Assembly: GCA_005784505.1 (NCBI GenBank)
Contig: VCAZ01000048.1
Location: forward strand, 3,065,372-3,129,371
DNA: 64,000 bases
Direction of reading: 5' to 3'
Source: Bagarius yarrelli
Lineage: Eukaryota > Chordata > Actinopteri > Siluriformes > Sisoridae
The translations under genes were made by a program, and so were the position numbers. Numbering within the stretch: position 1 is the stretch's first letter; each line of letters starts with the position of its first letter. Positions 1 to 13,600 of this stretch are shown here, in pieces. The notes under the pieces are model-generated. The model saw only the letters and a program-made list of their open reading frames with translations. It was not told the DNA's origin and did no database searches.

Positions 1-739
1 CTTAATATAGTAACAGTTAAGTGCTAATTATGGATTTAGACTTTAAAGGCATACCCAATGTGCAGACAGTACAATGAAGAAGCAGTGTGCCACGTCTCCT
101 GTTCAAATTGTTTAATTGCCCTGAGCACATATGACCCACCATGCCTCGTTAAGTTTCTTATTTGCATACAAAACACATCTCTGGGGAGATGCAAATGAAT
201 TCCATTTCGGAGCCCAATCATATTCTATTAAAGCATTTTACGCATCTTGTTTTTAATTGAGCAACCGCCTGTCCCTGCCCATACACTGCTAAATCACATA
301 GCAGCAGATAATTAGATCAGTAGTCTTAACACGTTAAGATGTTTGTAATTCAAAGATTTGATTGCTTTAAGTGTTACATCCTTAGGCTATATAAGGTTGT
401 GCTGTAAGATGCTATGAAACAAATGAGACATAATAATTCAGCTCTCTTGCCTCGCAAAGCAAAATTAATTATGACATTAAAGAACAAAAACCAATGCCAC
501 ATCGACTGCATACTGGTGCCCACATTGCTAAATATAGCAGTTTTAATATTATATACAGATAAAACACAAGTGTAATATATGTTGATGCTACTGTATGTGT
601 CACAAGATGCAGGTGCAGCTCTTAGATACTTACACAAACAGTAAGTATTGATCATGTGTATAAATACGTCTTACACACGCTATACTTTCACATAAGATAA
701 GTGCCTTTATTTTGTCACATATATTTTTTTCACAGCACA

Positions 740-990
740 GTGAAATTATTTTTTTTGCATATCCCATCTTAGTAAGTTGGGGTCAGAGCACAGGGTCAGC
801 TATGATACAGTGCCCCTGGAGCAGGAAGGGTTAAGGGTCTTGCTCAAGGACCCAACAGTGGTTGGCTTGCCAGTGGTGGGGCTTGAACCCCGGTCCTTCT
901 GATCTTCAGATTAACAGCTGGCTGTGGTGGGGCTTGAACCCAGGTCTTCCTGGTCTCCAGATCAGCAACTTTGAGCTACCACTGGCCCAC
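740..990 (-). repeat. tRNA-derived SINE, with duplicated tRNA-like part
   Basis: Reverse copy of the element at 6462-6728: shared words include GGGTCAGCTATGATACAG, GGGTTAAGGGTCTTGCTCAA and the B-box complement GGGGCTTGAACCC. The tRNA-like B-box segment occurs twice (about 868-917 and 919-965), so this copy is partly dimeric. Confidence 0.75.
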
Positions 991-1469
991 AAGACAGCAA
1001 TTTAATCCGACCAGTTTCTCTTTTTAAAACATTGGGTTGAGTTAATTGTTAATTAACTTGATTGCAAAATTTAGAATAATATAGTTATTTGTTATCCCTT
1101 TGAGGGCAACATTTTAAGTACCTTTAATAATCTTAATAATACTTTAAAAAATCTAAATAAAAAGAAATATTAATAAATTACTGGACATCCATAATGTTGC
1201 AATATCTGACTAAAAACTGATTTTAATAGGTTGCTATGGGCAGTGAGATACACTTTCTATCTAAAGCCAGATTTCTATAAATTACTTTTTTTAAACCACA
1301 GGGCCTATTTAACAATCTAATATCCTGGGGGAGAATAAAATTGGTTACAAATGACTTAATGTGCACTACCTACTAATTAGACAAAAACTGACAACATCAA
1401 TCATTTGTGTTCGCTTAGAAACCCCAAAGCATAACTTCCAACATTATACATAGAACCTGTAGCAAAAAT

Positions 1470-1506
1470 CAGACAGGGACATCAGACAGGGACATCAGAC
1501 AGGGAC
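1470..1506 (+). repeat. 14-bp tandem triplicate
   Basis: Three copies of a CAGACAGGGACAT unit. Confidence 0.8.
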
Positions 1507-2444
1507 ACGGTGCGGCAGCACAGCCTACTGGAAACCCGTGTAAACTATATTCAAGGAGGGTTTTTAATTAGATTTAAAAGGCTGACAAACAAATAAATAA
1601 TTAATTAATTAATGACTGACAAATACAAAGCTATACAAATGTATTGTAGTGTATTTTAGCTAATAACACTTATATAAAAATTTATTTCCACCAAGACTAA
1701 AATGTATGTATTAAATGACCCAACAGAAATATGTGACCCTACAGAAGTCTGCTCATTTACTGACTGCGTTTATGGCTTTGCAACTGGTCAAAGAGCGACA
1801 TCTACTGGATATAATAAAGACATACAGTTTTAATAGAACGAACTATTTCTAAAATTGGAATTCAGCGGGAGAAACACAGACTATCCTACTTTTATATTTT
1901 ATATTTACTTGTCCAATTAGTTAAGTAGACTTTCGCACAGTGGTCAAAAGAGTAATGAATATTTCTACTTAAGTACTTTAAGTTTACTTAAGTAGAGGTA
2001 CTGAAAAATAAAATGACTAATTTAGTAATGGATAAGTATTTTCTAACTATTCAAGTTACTGCGTCGCAGAGTACGTCAGTGTGTAAAATGCAATTGTAAA
2101 CCATTCTGGTTAAAAAAGATGTGAAAGCACTAAAGGGATGTTTTCTGTGCTGTATGTGCAAATTCTACATTGATTTGTCCTTCATGTCTTACGATGGAAA
2201 TAAGAAAAAAAAAGATTTTATACAAACACAATCAATTTTGTCTAAAGTGATCATAAATATATGTAAACCGTTGGAAAATAAAATGCATATTTTATATTTT
2301 TCAACAAAAATTACTGGGGAAAAAACAGTATTTACTGTAGCTCTTGAAAAGGCATTACCTCAGTATTTAACCTAAAAAAAGAACATTATATAATACCCAC
2401 AAATGCTTCACACCTTCAAACAAGCTTCATAAAAAAACTCTATT

Positions 2445-2504
2445 TAGAATAAAATAGAATCTCTTAGACTAAAATAGAATGTTTTAGATTAAAATGGAAT
2501 ATAA
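2445..2504 (+). repeat. 20-bp tandem repeat, three copies
   Basis: Units TAGAATAAAATAGAATCTCT, TAGACTAAAATAGAATGTTT and TAGATTAAAATGGAATATAA. Confidence 0.85.
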
Positions 2505-3289
2505 TTGAATAGAATAATGTTATTATAATTTTAATATCAGACTGAATATTGTCGTTTAAATTCCAAATTTTGTGAAACATTTCTTTATATTTTGATTTCT
2601 TTTTATTAGACATTGTAATACGATATTTTTCCACACGAGGGACCCCTTGTTCAAGGGTCGCTGGTATAGTTTCCGCCCATCTTTTGTAAAATTAACCTTG
2701 TGTTAGCCTATCATTTTGCATACTGTTAAACTTCTAGCTGAAAGCCCGATCCTACAGCGTTCGGGCGTAAAAGAATGCAAATATTTTCACCGGTTCCTAA
2801 TTATTATATGGTCTGTAACAATATGCAATTTAATTTGCTATGCCAAAGTACAAAGAACTGGCAACCAGGAACACGTTCATGACGTGATCACTCTGCGCCC
2901 TATTCTGACAAACGCACGCGTTCGATTTGCTTTTTCTTTTAAGGCGCAGAAAGCGTGCACGTGTTAGCTCAAAGTTGTGAACAAGCTGATTATATAATGC
3001 TTATAAATAAGAATAAGGAACACAACAGGTATGTGTAGCATTCGTCTTCTGATTCTGATTATTTGGATTGCTAGCAATCGTAATCAGCATCTACATGACC
3101 CAGAAGTACACTGTCGATCACGTGCAATGATGACCCCTTTTCCACTGGGGTTATAACCAAAGAAACGTTATGGCATGTATTACCTGAGCACGTGTCACTT
3201 GAACGTTATTACCACTAAAATAGGATACCTGGTTATTGTTAGTGTTTTCCATATAACCACCTGGAGTTTGTTTCATCTGTTTAACATTA

Positions 3290-3460
3290 CATTACTGGTA
3301 TTTAGCAGACGTCTTGATCCAGATCGACTTACATTTATTGTTTTATTACATTGAGCAGTTGTAGGTTAAGGGCCTCGCTCAGGGGCCCAGCATTGGCAGT
3401 TTGGTGGTGCTGGGTTTTGAATCCACAATCCTCCGATGAGCATTCCAACACCTTTTCTTC
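3290..3460 (-). repeat. SINE fragment
   Basis: Contains TTTAGCAGACGTCTTGATCC followed by GTTAAGGGCCTCGCTCAGGG and TGGGTTTTGAATCC, the arrangement of fish V-SINE/tRNA-SINE elements in reverse orientation. Degenerate and flanked by unique sequence. Confidence 0.6.
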
Positions 3461-6050
3461 TGCTTAGTATTGAAACCCTTGGGTAGGACTGTGAGATGTG
3501 TAGGCAGGTAGATGACCTTAAAATAAAATCTAATACACAAGTTTTAATCATGTCTGTGAGAATATAAATTACATACACTGTCAGAATGCTTTATTAGAAA
3601 CACTGTATGAGTTAGCTTTTAACCTCATTTTATTATGTATACCATTGTATCTTAAAGCAACTGTGCAAAAATATAAAAATTAAGAAATACATTAAGATTA
3701 AAACTTATATTTAATAATCAAGCCTGAAGCCTTGATGATGAGCAATAATTCCCAGGGATGATATTAGGAAGACTTATTTGGGCATGCCACCGTATGATTA
3801 TATGTGATTATTGTCCTGTACAGCATGATTTTCTTTGAGATCCCGATTCATGACGTTTGTTCCATAAACACACATGCTGTGATTCTTCTGTTTTCACTTT
3901 TTATAGGCGTTCTATTGGGAGACTCGAAAATGCCACTGAAGATCACTGACCTGCTTATGTTAAAAAAAACAATTTAAGATGACTTGAATTGTCACCTGAT
4001 GCGTTATCATGCTGGAAGTAGTCCGTGGGTAAGTTGGATATGGGTAAGTTGTCAGACTGGAGTAACTCTAATGCAATAAGAAGATACTGGACCTGCATGA
4101 TATTGAAAAAAACTGACATGGAACTGCAGAGATTTAGATACAGAAACGTAATCAAATGTAAAACCACACTATAAAATAAGTACAAATATTGTTAAAGCTT
4201 CAAAAGTGATTTTCTTGCTTTAACCTTGATTAAAATGTTAACACAGTAACAGCCTTTAAAACAATGTGCAAACCCACATGTTCTGGTTATAATCCCCACT
4301 CGACATCCTGCTGCACACATTGCGATATATTGTGCATCCCTAGTGCCAAGTAGAGTTTATAAATGTGTGTTATAGGTATAATGACTCAAGGCATTTGTTC
4401 AGCTGATTTTTTTTCATTTAGTTAATTTGCGATTTAATTAAATCAACAAGCAGCTTTTTCCACAAATGCTGAATTAAATCTGCTTACTTAATGTTTAAAA
4501 TAAAATGATTTAAATTATTGCATAGGAAAATATCTCAATTTATGCTTGCATACTGTAGAAGCCTGAAGTTTATCCTTTTTTTTACTGTGTGCTGTGATGA
4601 CTATTTACTTCTGAGGTTCTAACCAGTGAACCCAATAGCATGCATTACCTGAGCTCATGCACATTTCTCCCTACGCTTTGGAAAGGTCTTTGAAACTTTT
4701 TTTACACCACAGGAAATTCATGCCCGGATGACACAAGAGTACGGTACACAATACATCCTGAGGTATATAATCGATTTATTAGAAATTCTAGCTTATCATA
4801 AATCATTAGACTATAATTGGAGCATGCTGTATGTGCAAGGATGACCCTAATAGCACTGAGGTTATACCCAGTGAAACATTGCATGTATTACCTGAGCACA
4901 TTAGGTGTTTAAGCCAAAATGGCAAGTTTATGAACCTCATTTTGATAAGTTTGCCTTTACTTTTGTTTTGTAAGGTTTTGCGATGGGCTTTTCAAACTAT
5001 ACAGAGGAGAACCCTACCAATACAGAATCTTGCCAGGTGGATTAAATATACATATCACAGTACACATTTCTTACCCTGTTTCTATTTTACATTATTAAAA
5101 GTCCTAACTTGAAGGTAACTGCTGTTTTGTTTTACAGGTAAAGCTTGAAATTAACGTTTGAAGTTTGCATGCTACAAGGCTACCAGTTGACTCTTCTGAA
5201 AGCAGAGATGTATGCAGAAAAATGCACTTTTCCAACAGCATAAACTTTGTTGCATTGTTTGATTGTATTGTTGTGAGGCATGCTGCATTAGGGAATAAAG
5301 AGACTCCAGACATGGCTACTGTGCCCAGTAAGTGTTTAGACTTTATATATTAAATAACACATTTTTAAAATTGAATGAGTGAATAAATGACTATTTGAAC
5401 TGATCTGAGCATTTTTTTTATTTAAAAAACAGCACATACTAAAAATACCATGTAGTATGACTGAATTATAAAAAATAAAAAGCGCTTGGAAACCTGGGAG
5501 GAAAACCTGTTCCTGGTAACTTGTGTATTTATTCTTGTTTTTATGTAGTATAAATATTGAAAACATCCATTTCTCTTATTACCATAAAATAAACCGTCAT
5601 CATTGATCTGTGACTGACTGAAGATAAATTAAATATATGAAACAGTGGGGAATTTGCCAGGAGCTGGACCCTTGGCCACACTGGCACCCACACACTGAGG
5701 AGGAGGAGGATGAAAAAGAGAAAAAAGGCCTTAAGATCACAGTAAAGACAAGAAACTTTAAAATGTAAAAAGTGGTTTGAATTTTTTTTTTTTTTTTTTT
5801 TTTTACACAAAAATCTGTTGTTTCATAAAACAAAAATTAATTAAATTTGGCCGTGCATACTGCATTGCAGTTTGTTGTGGAGTATGCTGTGGAGCTTAAT
5901 GCTGCTTACAAGTATCACAACAGGAACATCTGTTCAGGAACAGAACATTTGCCTCTAGCATTTAAGGGAAGGTTGCCCCACAAATAATACTCGCCAACAA
6001 ATTGGCTTGACGTTCATTTCCGTTAACACTTTTCAGCTATGTATGTAATT

Positions 6051-6205
6051 CAGGGGTCACCAGATTCGATCCTGAAGGTCAGGTGTCCTGCAGAGTTTAG
6101 ATCAAAGTTACTTCAAAACACCTGTCTGTAAGTTTCAAGTGTACCTAGCAAGTCCTGGCTCTGTTTAGGTGGGTTTAATTAGGGTTTGAGCCAAACTTTC
6201 TCTCG
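6051..6205 (+). mobile_element. hAT-like MITE, partial
   Basis: Begins CAGGGGTCACCAGATTCGAT and runs through GGTGTCCTGCAGAGTTTAG. This is the terminal sequence of a common fish non-autonomous DNA element seen again at 8013 and 43036. Confidence 0.6.
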
Positions 6206-6461
6206 TCGATACTTTTGCAGTCGTTTTGTTTCAAGCTCGACATGGATTTGGGGCGGCCAGAGCAATCATTTCAAAACGACTTTCTTGCCAGAGCATTACA
6301 ACTAAGAGGCCGCCCCCTTTGACCCTGAACCCGTCCTGAACCAGAACGATATTAAACCAACATGCATCAAACTAATAGAGTAGCAAATATTGCCCAATCA
6401 GAGAAGAATTGGCTAATATTTCCTTGCCACCATTGCCCTCGGCTTGCTCATTGACAGGGGC

Positions 6462-6728
6462 AGGGTGGCTCAAATGGTTAAGGGTGTGCTGAGTTGTTAA
6501 TCTGAAGAAGACCAGAAACACCTGGGTTCAAGCCCCACACCTCCGGCAAGTCAACCACTGTTGGGGTCCTTGAGCAAGACCCTTAACCCCTCCTGCTCCA
6601 GGGGCGCTGTATCATAGCTGACCCTGCGCTCTGACCCCAACTTACTAAGATGGGATATGCGAAAAAAAAATGCATTTCATTTGGCTCTGTACATGTACCA
6701 TGCACAATGAATTGAATATTCTTCTTCT
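6462..6728 (+). repeat. tRNA-derived SINE, near full length
   Basis: A-box-like GGTGGCTCAAATGGTTAAGG and B-box-like GGGTTCAAGCCCC show the Pol III promoter. The body carries GTCCTTGAGCAAGACCC and GATGGGATATGCG, and the element ends in an A-rich and TTC-repeat tail. It is the best-preserved copy in the window. Confidence 0.8.
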
Positions 6729-7116
6729 TCTTCTCATTAGGGACTAACTGATTTCCGTTTTATTTAAATTGTATAATTATCTTGTATTGTGTGAAGCTGC
6801 TTTGAGAGAATAGCAATTGTAAAGGCACTACACAAATAAAATTGAATTGAAAATTCTCATTAAAAATTTAATTAAAAAGTGTATAACACACTATGGGTAT
6901 AAGGTTATGATTGCCAGTCCCGCCCACCTACGCTGACCTTTTTCCTGTTTTGTCCCGATCATGTAATTAATAGTGATTTTTGTTTTCTATCCCCATGTAA
7001 AAGGTTTTAAATGTTTTGTATGACAACAGTTCTAATTTATTTATTGTTTTTATCAAGTATGTTTTCAGCAAACATTTAAATAGAAGTGCAACAAATATGT
7101 CTTTAGCAAATAAACA

Positions 7117-7122
7117 TTTATT
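7117..7122 (-). terminator. Probable gtf2f2 polyadenylation signal
   Basis: AATAAA on the minus strand about 100 bases past the gtf2f2 stop codon. Other TTTATT copies on the plus strand near 7036-7041 are possible alternatives. Confidence 0.5.
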
Positions 7123-7222
7123 TCAATTACACAAAAATATTCTCAGTTGTTGTCCAGACAATTATTTGACAAAAATAAAATTAAATAAATCTCACGGTCT
7201 CATTAGTGCAAGAACAGCCATA

Positions 7223-7354
7223 TCAAACCATTTTTTCTTCCTCATTTTCTTCTTCTTGGTAGTGGCGATATTCTGGTTTCAGCTCCCATGTGCTTTTGTG
7301 AGGTCCCCTGGGATTATAAACTCCAATTTCACGCAGAATTTCTTTTAGGTAAAT
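7223..7354 (-). CDS. gtf2f2: gtf2f2 coding exon 8 (stop codon)
   Basis: 132 nt encoding IYLKEILREIGVYNPRG and HKSTWELKPEYRHYQ, then an acidic tail ending EEEKMV and TGA at 7225-7223. Acceptor aacttctag. Confidence 0.95.
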   Translation of the reverse strand: MYLKEILREIGVYNPRGPHKSTWELKPEYRHYQEEENEEEKMV

Positions 7355-10300
7355 CTAGAAGTTAGAACAGGTTATAAATGAAGATATGAAAGAACCCTCA
7401 CAGTGACTATTAAGCCTTTTCAATATGTATCGCCCTAGCAACAAGGTGACTAATGTCAAAACAGCTGGGTTGCAACTGGCAACAACTGTTTATTCAATCC
7501 TTTGAGAACTCGTAACATCTGCCGCTTAAAGTGATGTCATTCTGTCACCATAGCAACAAGTTTTTACATGAACACCATTTAAGTGAAATCTGAACATGTG
7601 AATAAGATGTGGGGATTTTACTCAAAATGCAAAAAAAATCTATGTAATTTTATGAGAAATTATGTATTTATGGTTGCAGACGTATATTTTTTTTATATCT
7701 TTCTCTATAAAATGTATTTCACACAAAGCAAATTTTATCAATCTTATTTTATTAATGGCTCTTTAATTGGCTTTATAGGCTGCTGGCTAGATTTATTTCT
7801 TTATACCTGAAAAAGTCAAAATCCTACCTAGTCAGGGTTAATGTGGGGTTAAATTGCTGATTTATTTGTTAAAAATCCAAAAGAATCTAAAATAACCAGG
7901 AGATATCAGTTTATTAGCTTTTATAACTAAAAGCTGCATATAATAATCCAATAATCATCTCATAAGGAAAGCATTTTTTTTTACCTAAAATAACGTGAAA
8001 ATATACTATAGCACAGGGGTGACCAAACTCGGTCCTGGAAGGCTGGTGTCCTGAAGAGTTTAGCTCCAAGCCTTATCAAACACACCTGAACTGGCCAATA
8101 AAAATCTTGCTAGGTATACTTAAAACTTACAGGCAAATGTGTTAGGGCAAGTTGTAGCAAAATTATGTACAGTTATGTACTTAACTGTATTTGGAGCAAC
8201 TTGTTGTAATTAAAAATAGTACCCACTGATGAGCATGTGTTTGACTAGTTTTTAAAACTTTCTATGCTCCTGATTAGTGTCATAATTTAGAAATATTGAA
8301 TCATCTAACTCCATGACATTTATTTCCCAAAAAGAGAGAAACCGCAATAGTATTTATGTGGTAGTTATACTTGAGAACGGCAAGAACCCTTAACAATGAT
8401 AATGCAATCAGTAAGTCGTACAAAGCCCACCTGTGGAGAAATGCTGCTCTAGAATAAATCATACACTGCATTAAAATTCCAGTTTCAAGTGTTACCATCT
8501 CAGTGCCTCTTAAAAGACAAGCCAGATATGACACATATACAACTTAGATTTACAGCAATGCCATTACCAGAAGTAATAATAAAGCCTAATGATGGTGAAT
8601 TCGGATAATTATTTTTAACGCTTCAGTATTTAAAAATGTATAAATTGTGATAATGTGCAGATGAAGGGTGTACTTCCAAAAAACTCCAGTTTTATCTCGG
8701 CCCTGACTAGAATAAAGCAGTTACAGAAGATTAATGAATAACAGTATCATGTTATACTACTAGACAAGATTTAAGTATCATTAAGGTCCATTTAAATGAT
8801 ACATTTATAGATTAATTTATTTTAAAATGGACTAATAGTCAATTCAACTTTATTTATATAGTGTTTTTTTAACAATAGAATTTGTATCAGATGAAATTGT
8901 ATGTAGCACAACACCCAAACCCAGCACCTGAAGGGTAAACTGGATTTATGCATAAAATCAAAACAAGCATCTTATCCGGAGGTTAAATTCAAAAACCAAT
9001 TAAAAATCACTGCCCTGCATTACACAACCCAGAGATATTTTGGAACACATTTTTAAACTCCCTACACCAGATTCTGGCTCACATCCATTTCCAGAGATGT
9101 GTTGTTTTGCACAAAGGTACAAACCTGTGGGGTGTGAATCTGGACACCGAATTTGCAGGCTCGCAGCTTCTTATCATTTGTTAGCTACATTATAAATTAT
9201 GCTTACATGAATCTTTTCTAAAAGTAAATAAGACACTAGGAAATTAGGTTTAAATATAATGATTGAACTACCGGCTGATTCAATAACATTGTGACTCACC
9301 ACAGGTTGCTTAGTGATCTCCACCAAGTCCTTAATGTTGTAATACTGGTGTTTCTCGAAAGCAGAGAAAAGCATTTCCAAAACCTTCGGCTTTTCAGCCC
9401 TGGCTCTCTTGCCTTCCTCTTTCTTTTTTTTCTCATATTCCACCTGTAGGCAAAAGACGTGTAATTATGCGCATACATGCAAAACAGAACCAAAAACGAA
9501 AAAAAAACAAACAAATAAACAGGGTTACATTATAGGTGTGATTAGACACAGGTTTGTAATTGGTGGTAATTGCTTTCTCGAGCTGCTGAGACAGTCGAAG
9601 AGGCTTCTTCAATTCCTCGAGTTGTAGTCTGCAAACAATGAGCGCAAGTTACTATCACTTACGAATAATGAATACTACTAATAATAAATACTAGCTTTTT
9701 TTCCCCCACACACCAGTGGATAGCCTTACTTCTTTAACTTCATGTAGCTCTCATTGACCGCAGGTCTGCATTCCGCACGTTGCACCACCATACCTTCAAG
9801 TGTAACCTGGTCTTTATAGCAGAAAAATTATTATTATTTATATAATAATAATAATAATAATTATAATTATTATTATGTAAAATATACAATAAATCCATTA
9901 GGACTTATTTAAGAACAATCCTAACATTACAATTGGCAAAAATCTCTGTTTTTATCAACTTGTAATATGAACGCCTAGTGCCGCTTGATAAAATTAGAAA
10001 GAGAGGAGCCAAACAATGCAGAATAATTCTTGTCGGAAACAAGCACCCTCAATTGTAGTGTTGGCGTACAACCCCTTTTCAAAATTCAACTTGACATTTG
10101 AAATGTTGTGAATCAGTCAGGTGCTTTCTATGCCTCAGTACTGTTTATTTGTTTGTAGTTTTATTTATAGTGGTCTTAGAAACCAATAATAAATTGAATC
10201 TCCTTAACATCCCAAAACAACTCCACACACCCACACATTAATATGTTTACTATATACACAAGCATACTTGTTTTTTTTAGTATGATGTCTAAATCTACAG

Positions 10301-10601
10301 AAGTGTGTTGTCTGTGACTATATGCCTTGATATTTAATAAAATGTCCATGTACCAAGCAATACTGCTAAATGTCGCAATTTTTAAGGCTTTCTGCCCCGA
10401 GTGCAAACCTTTTAACAGCACCACAGCTTCACCCACAAATTCCATAACCGGTCTTGCACACAATTATTAGCAATTACCGACTGATGAGTACAGGAGTGCT
10501 TGTTCGAGTGTCTTAATAAATACACCCACCTCTTTTTTTAAAGCATCCATTTGCCTCTCAGTAATACACGGTTTATTGGCACAAGAGGCCATGCGGTTTG
10601 G

Positions 10602-10638
<37 letters not shown>

Positions 10639-13600
10639 ACCCCTCACTGTTCATGCTCTTACACAAGAATGATTATAGAAAATCAGAGAAACCTCCAGTT
10701 ATGTAGCAGGAGGCATTCATATCTACGCTGAATGAAGTTGGGGGTGGTGTAGGCTGTGGGCTGCCAAACCGCTGCTTAGATGCTGCCAAGGTTAGAGGTC
10801 AATCTTACACCCCCTCACAGGTTATCATCTGTTCTGCCTGGGCTCAAAACATTCCAAGCTACCCCCCACCCACACACACTCACTCAAACCTGTGTGCAGC
10901 AATGCCCGAAAAGATACTCATTTGCAAATAACTGAAGATAAGCATCTTTCTTCGCATCATCCTCATCAGCTACTTCATCTCATCTTACAAGTTTAATCCA
11001 GAGTTCCATGATAAATTTTTAGGTTGGTTAATAAAGCCTTGACATTAATTTGAGTGGCAACTTCTCACTTTTTCGGCATCCACTTTAAACATATTCCCCA
11101 TGTGCTTTAATTTCAAAGTCAGTAGAAAGTGTGAAGAAAGAGGGATTTAAGTGTTTTTCTGTCCAATTATACTGAAAATATGAGAAGGTCTATGATTCAA
11201 AAACAACCGCCACAGGCATCAACGTGATCTCAGTTAAAAGGTGAAAAAAATTATTATCATTATGACATCACCTTTAGATCGTCTTACTATTACTGCTACC
11301 AACCAGCATCCAAAGTTTCTAATGGCACATGCCTCATGTAAAAGTCCTTTCTTCAACACATGCCAATCAAGTGACTTACCAAACCCTTCATCGAACTATG
11401 AATAATTTAACAGCTCATCATTTATAGAAAGTTTTTTTTTTTTTTTTTTTTAAATGACCAGATTAAAAAAAGTATCTGGTTGTGTGTATTTTTAAAGTAT
11501 AAAATACAGAGAGAACTTTTACTACAATCTATTACTAACAATTCTATTACTAACATTTTTATTCATGATATGCGCAGTGATTCTATAATGTCCCCTGACA
11601 GCTGTAATTAAATACAGATCTAACGAGCTGTTACTCATAGCTCTGTACCAGTTTTGAAATCTAGAGTAATACTTAAAATGGCACTGGCTCCCACGCTTTA
11701 ATATACAGAATATTCATATGCAGTGTAGAGAGCGTAACTAACATTTATGGCGAAAGTCAGAATTAAGTGTTGGGTTAAAAAGGCTTTCTACATGAGCTGA
11801 CAAATGCATAGTCACATGGACTGTATATTACTGTTACATTATCCAACAAACCTGACTACAAGTTAGAAAAATTTATATATACAACAAGAACGTTGCAAGT
11901 ACAAGTTTCCATGTTTTATCTTTACCAACACAGAGGGCATCATTTTTAGAATAGCAGACACACACAAGAAAAATTTGATGCTTCCACTACTTAAGAGCAG
12001 AGGTATAAAAAAAAAAATAAATAAATCACTGAATCAAACACCCTATAAGCCTAACAATAAATACATCTTCAGGTTTTAGATTAAATTCAGTTCTAAAAAG
12101 GATCAATTATACTTTTCATAAACTGATCTGAAGCTGTATAAAATAATCATTTGCCAAATAGTAAACTGTTAAATAATCATGTACAAATACAGTACCATAA
12201 AATTATTTTTTAGCATATTCAGCTTGTTAGGAAGTTTAAAACAACGATTGTCACGTGCAAAAAGTATCAACTTGTCTGTAGATGATGGCAACCAACTTTG
12301 GCAACATCGTGGGGAAATCCATGCAATGCACACAAACGTTTACCCCACAGAAACAAACACTGGCCTCCCAGTCATGAATAATTAAGAGATAGTGTTTTTC
12401 TTATGTGATAACAACACTCAGTCAAATACTATTGAGACACCCACATGTCATTAAAGTACTCAGGTTTCTTCCACAACACAATCTGTGTGTTCACTCAAGG
12501 ATGTGTTCCAAGGATTAGGTTCACATCTCAAATAAAAATTTTACTTGTATTTAAATATACTTTCACTTTTGACAGCGAACCTAAAGATGCCAAACCTGTT
12601 CATATACTTTCTTTTTGATAGCGATTTATCTCCTGATTGATCCAACCCTGCTTTGTACCCGAGTGGACCTGCACATTTATATCCTGTTGATTTCCCGACA
12701 GAACTTTTCATTAGATTCAGAACTGCACTTTCACTGGATTAAATACGCCGATTATTTGTATATGGTTTCGCCGATTTTATGTGGATGTGTATAACTTTCG
12801 GTTTCACTTTACTTGATCTCACCAGGATTTCACTTTACCAGGATTGCAACTCGAAACAAGGAGATGATTTATCATTTCTGACGATTTTTTCAGCTAATGG
12901 GCAACATGGCATTTGATTTAAAATGAACAATGTAGTTTATTTTTAAGCGTTGAAACCGAAAGCAACCATCAGAATTACATTTGCATTGTATTTTGTGACA
13001 TCACATCCTGTTTTTGAATTAAACACACCCTTAACCTGAAAGTAGCTGGAAAGCTCAAAAAGTTCAACACAGCCACAATAGCCACAATTTAAAATTTTTA
13101 TTAGTTTAAGTTTCTAAAATGAAAGCTATCAGATGCTAAATTGTCTTAAATTATGTTCAACACATAAATCTGTTAAATTTTTATTAGTTTAAGGTTTCAT
13201 GACCATTAATCCATCACTAAGTAATGGCTTAAATAAACTAAAATAAAGGCTATTTGGCATCTTTTATTTTGGCTGAAGTGACAAAAATGTCACTGTTTGC
13301 CAGTAGCCTTTTCTTTACTGATTCCATTTTTGTTGCCAGCTTCCTTGCACCTCCGAAAAATATGCTACCAAGTAGAACATTTACTGTAACTTGCCCTTAG
13401 GTGAAATGTGCATGTGTCTGTTGCCTTGTGACTGAAGACTTATTCAGAATGTTTTTCTGCCTGGTGCTTCTGGGATAGGCTCCGGATTCATTACAACAAC
13501 TAATAAAGAAAAAAAATAATGTATGAATAAATGTATTGTTCGATTGTTTGTAGTGGCTAAGTTGCCTGTTGTAATAGTTTGTGCATCACAAATATAATGC

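Larger units (their letters stand above)
1..7116. other. Gene-free flank downstream of gtf2f2
   Basis: AT-rich sequence without a recognisable exon on either strand. TPT1, which follows GTF2F2 in human as I recall, is not seen here. It holds SINE copies (740-990, 3290-3460, 6462-6728), a hAT-like MITE (6051-6205), a 20-bp tandem repeat (2445-2504) and a 14-bp triplicate (about 1470-1506). The first 320 bases look non-repetitive and could be conserved non-coding sequence. Confidence 0.6.

Noticed and set aside
5541..5833. Lys/Phe-rich minus-strand frames
   Set aside because: They run through the T homopolymer at 5782-5804; no protein similarity.
7016..7348. 110-codon plus-strand frame
   Set aside because: Antisense to the last gtf2f2 exon and its 3'UTR.
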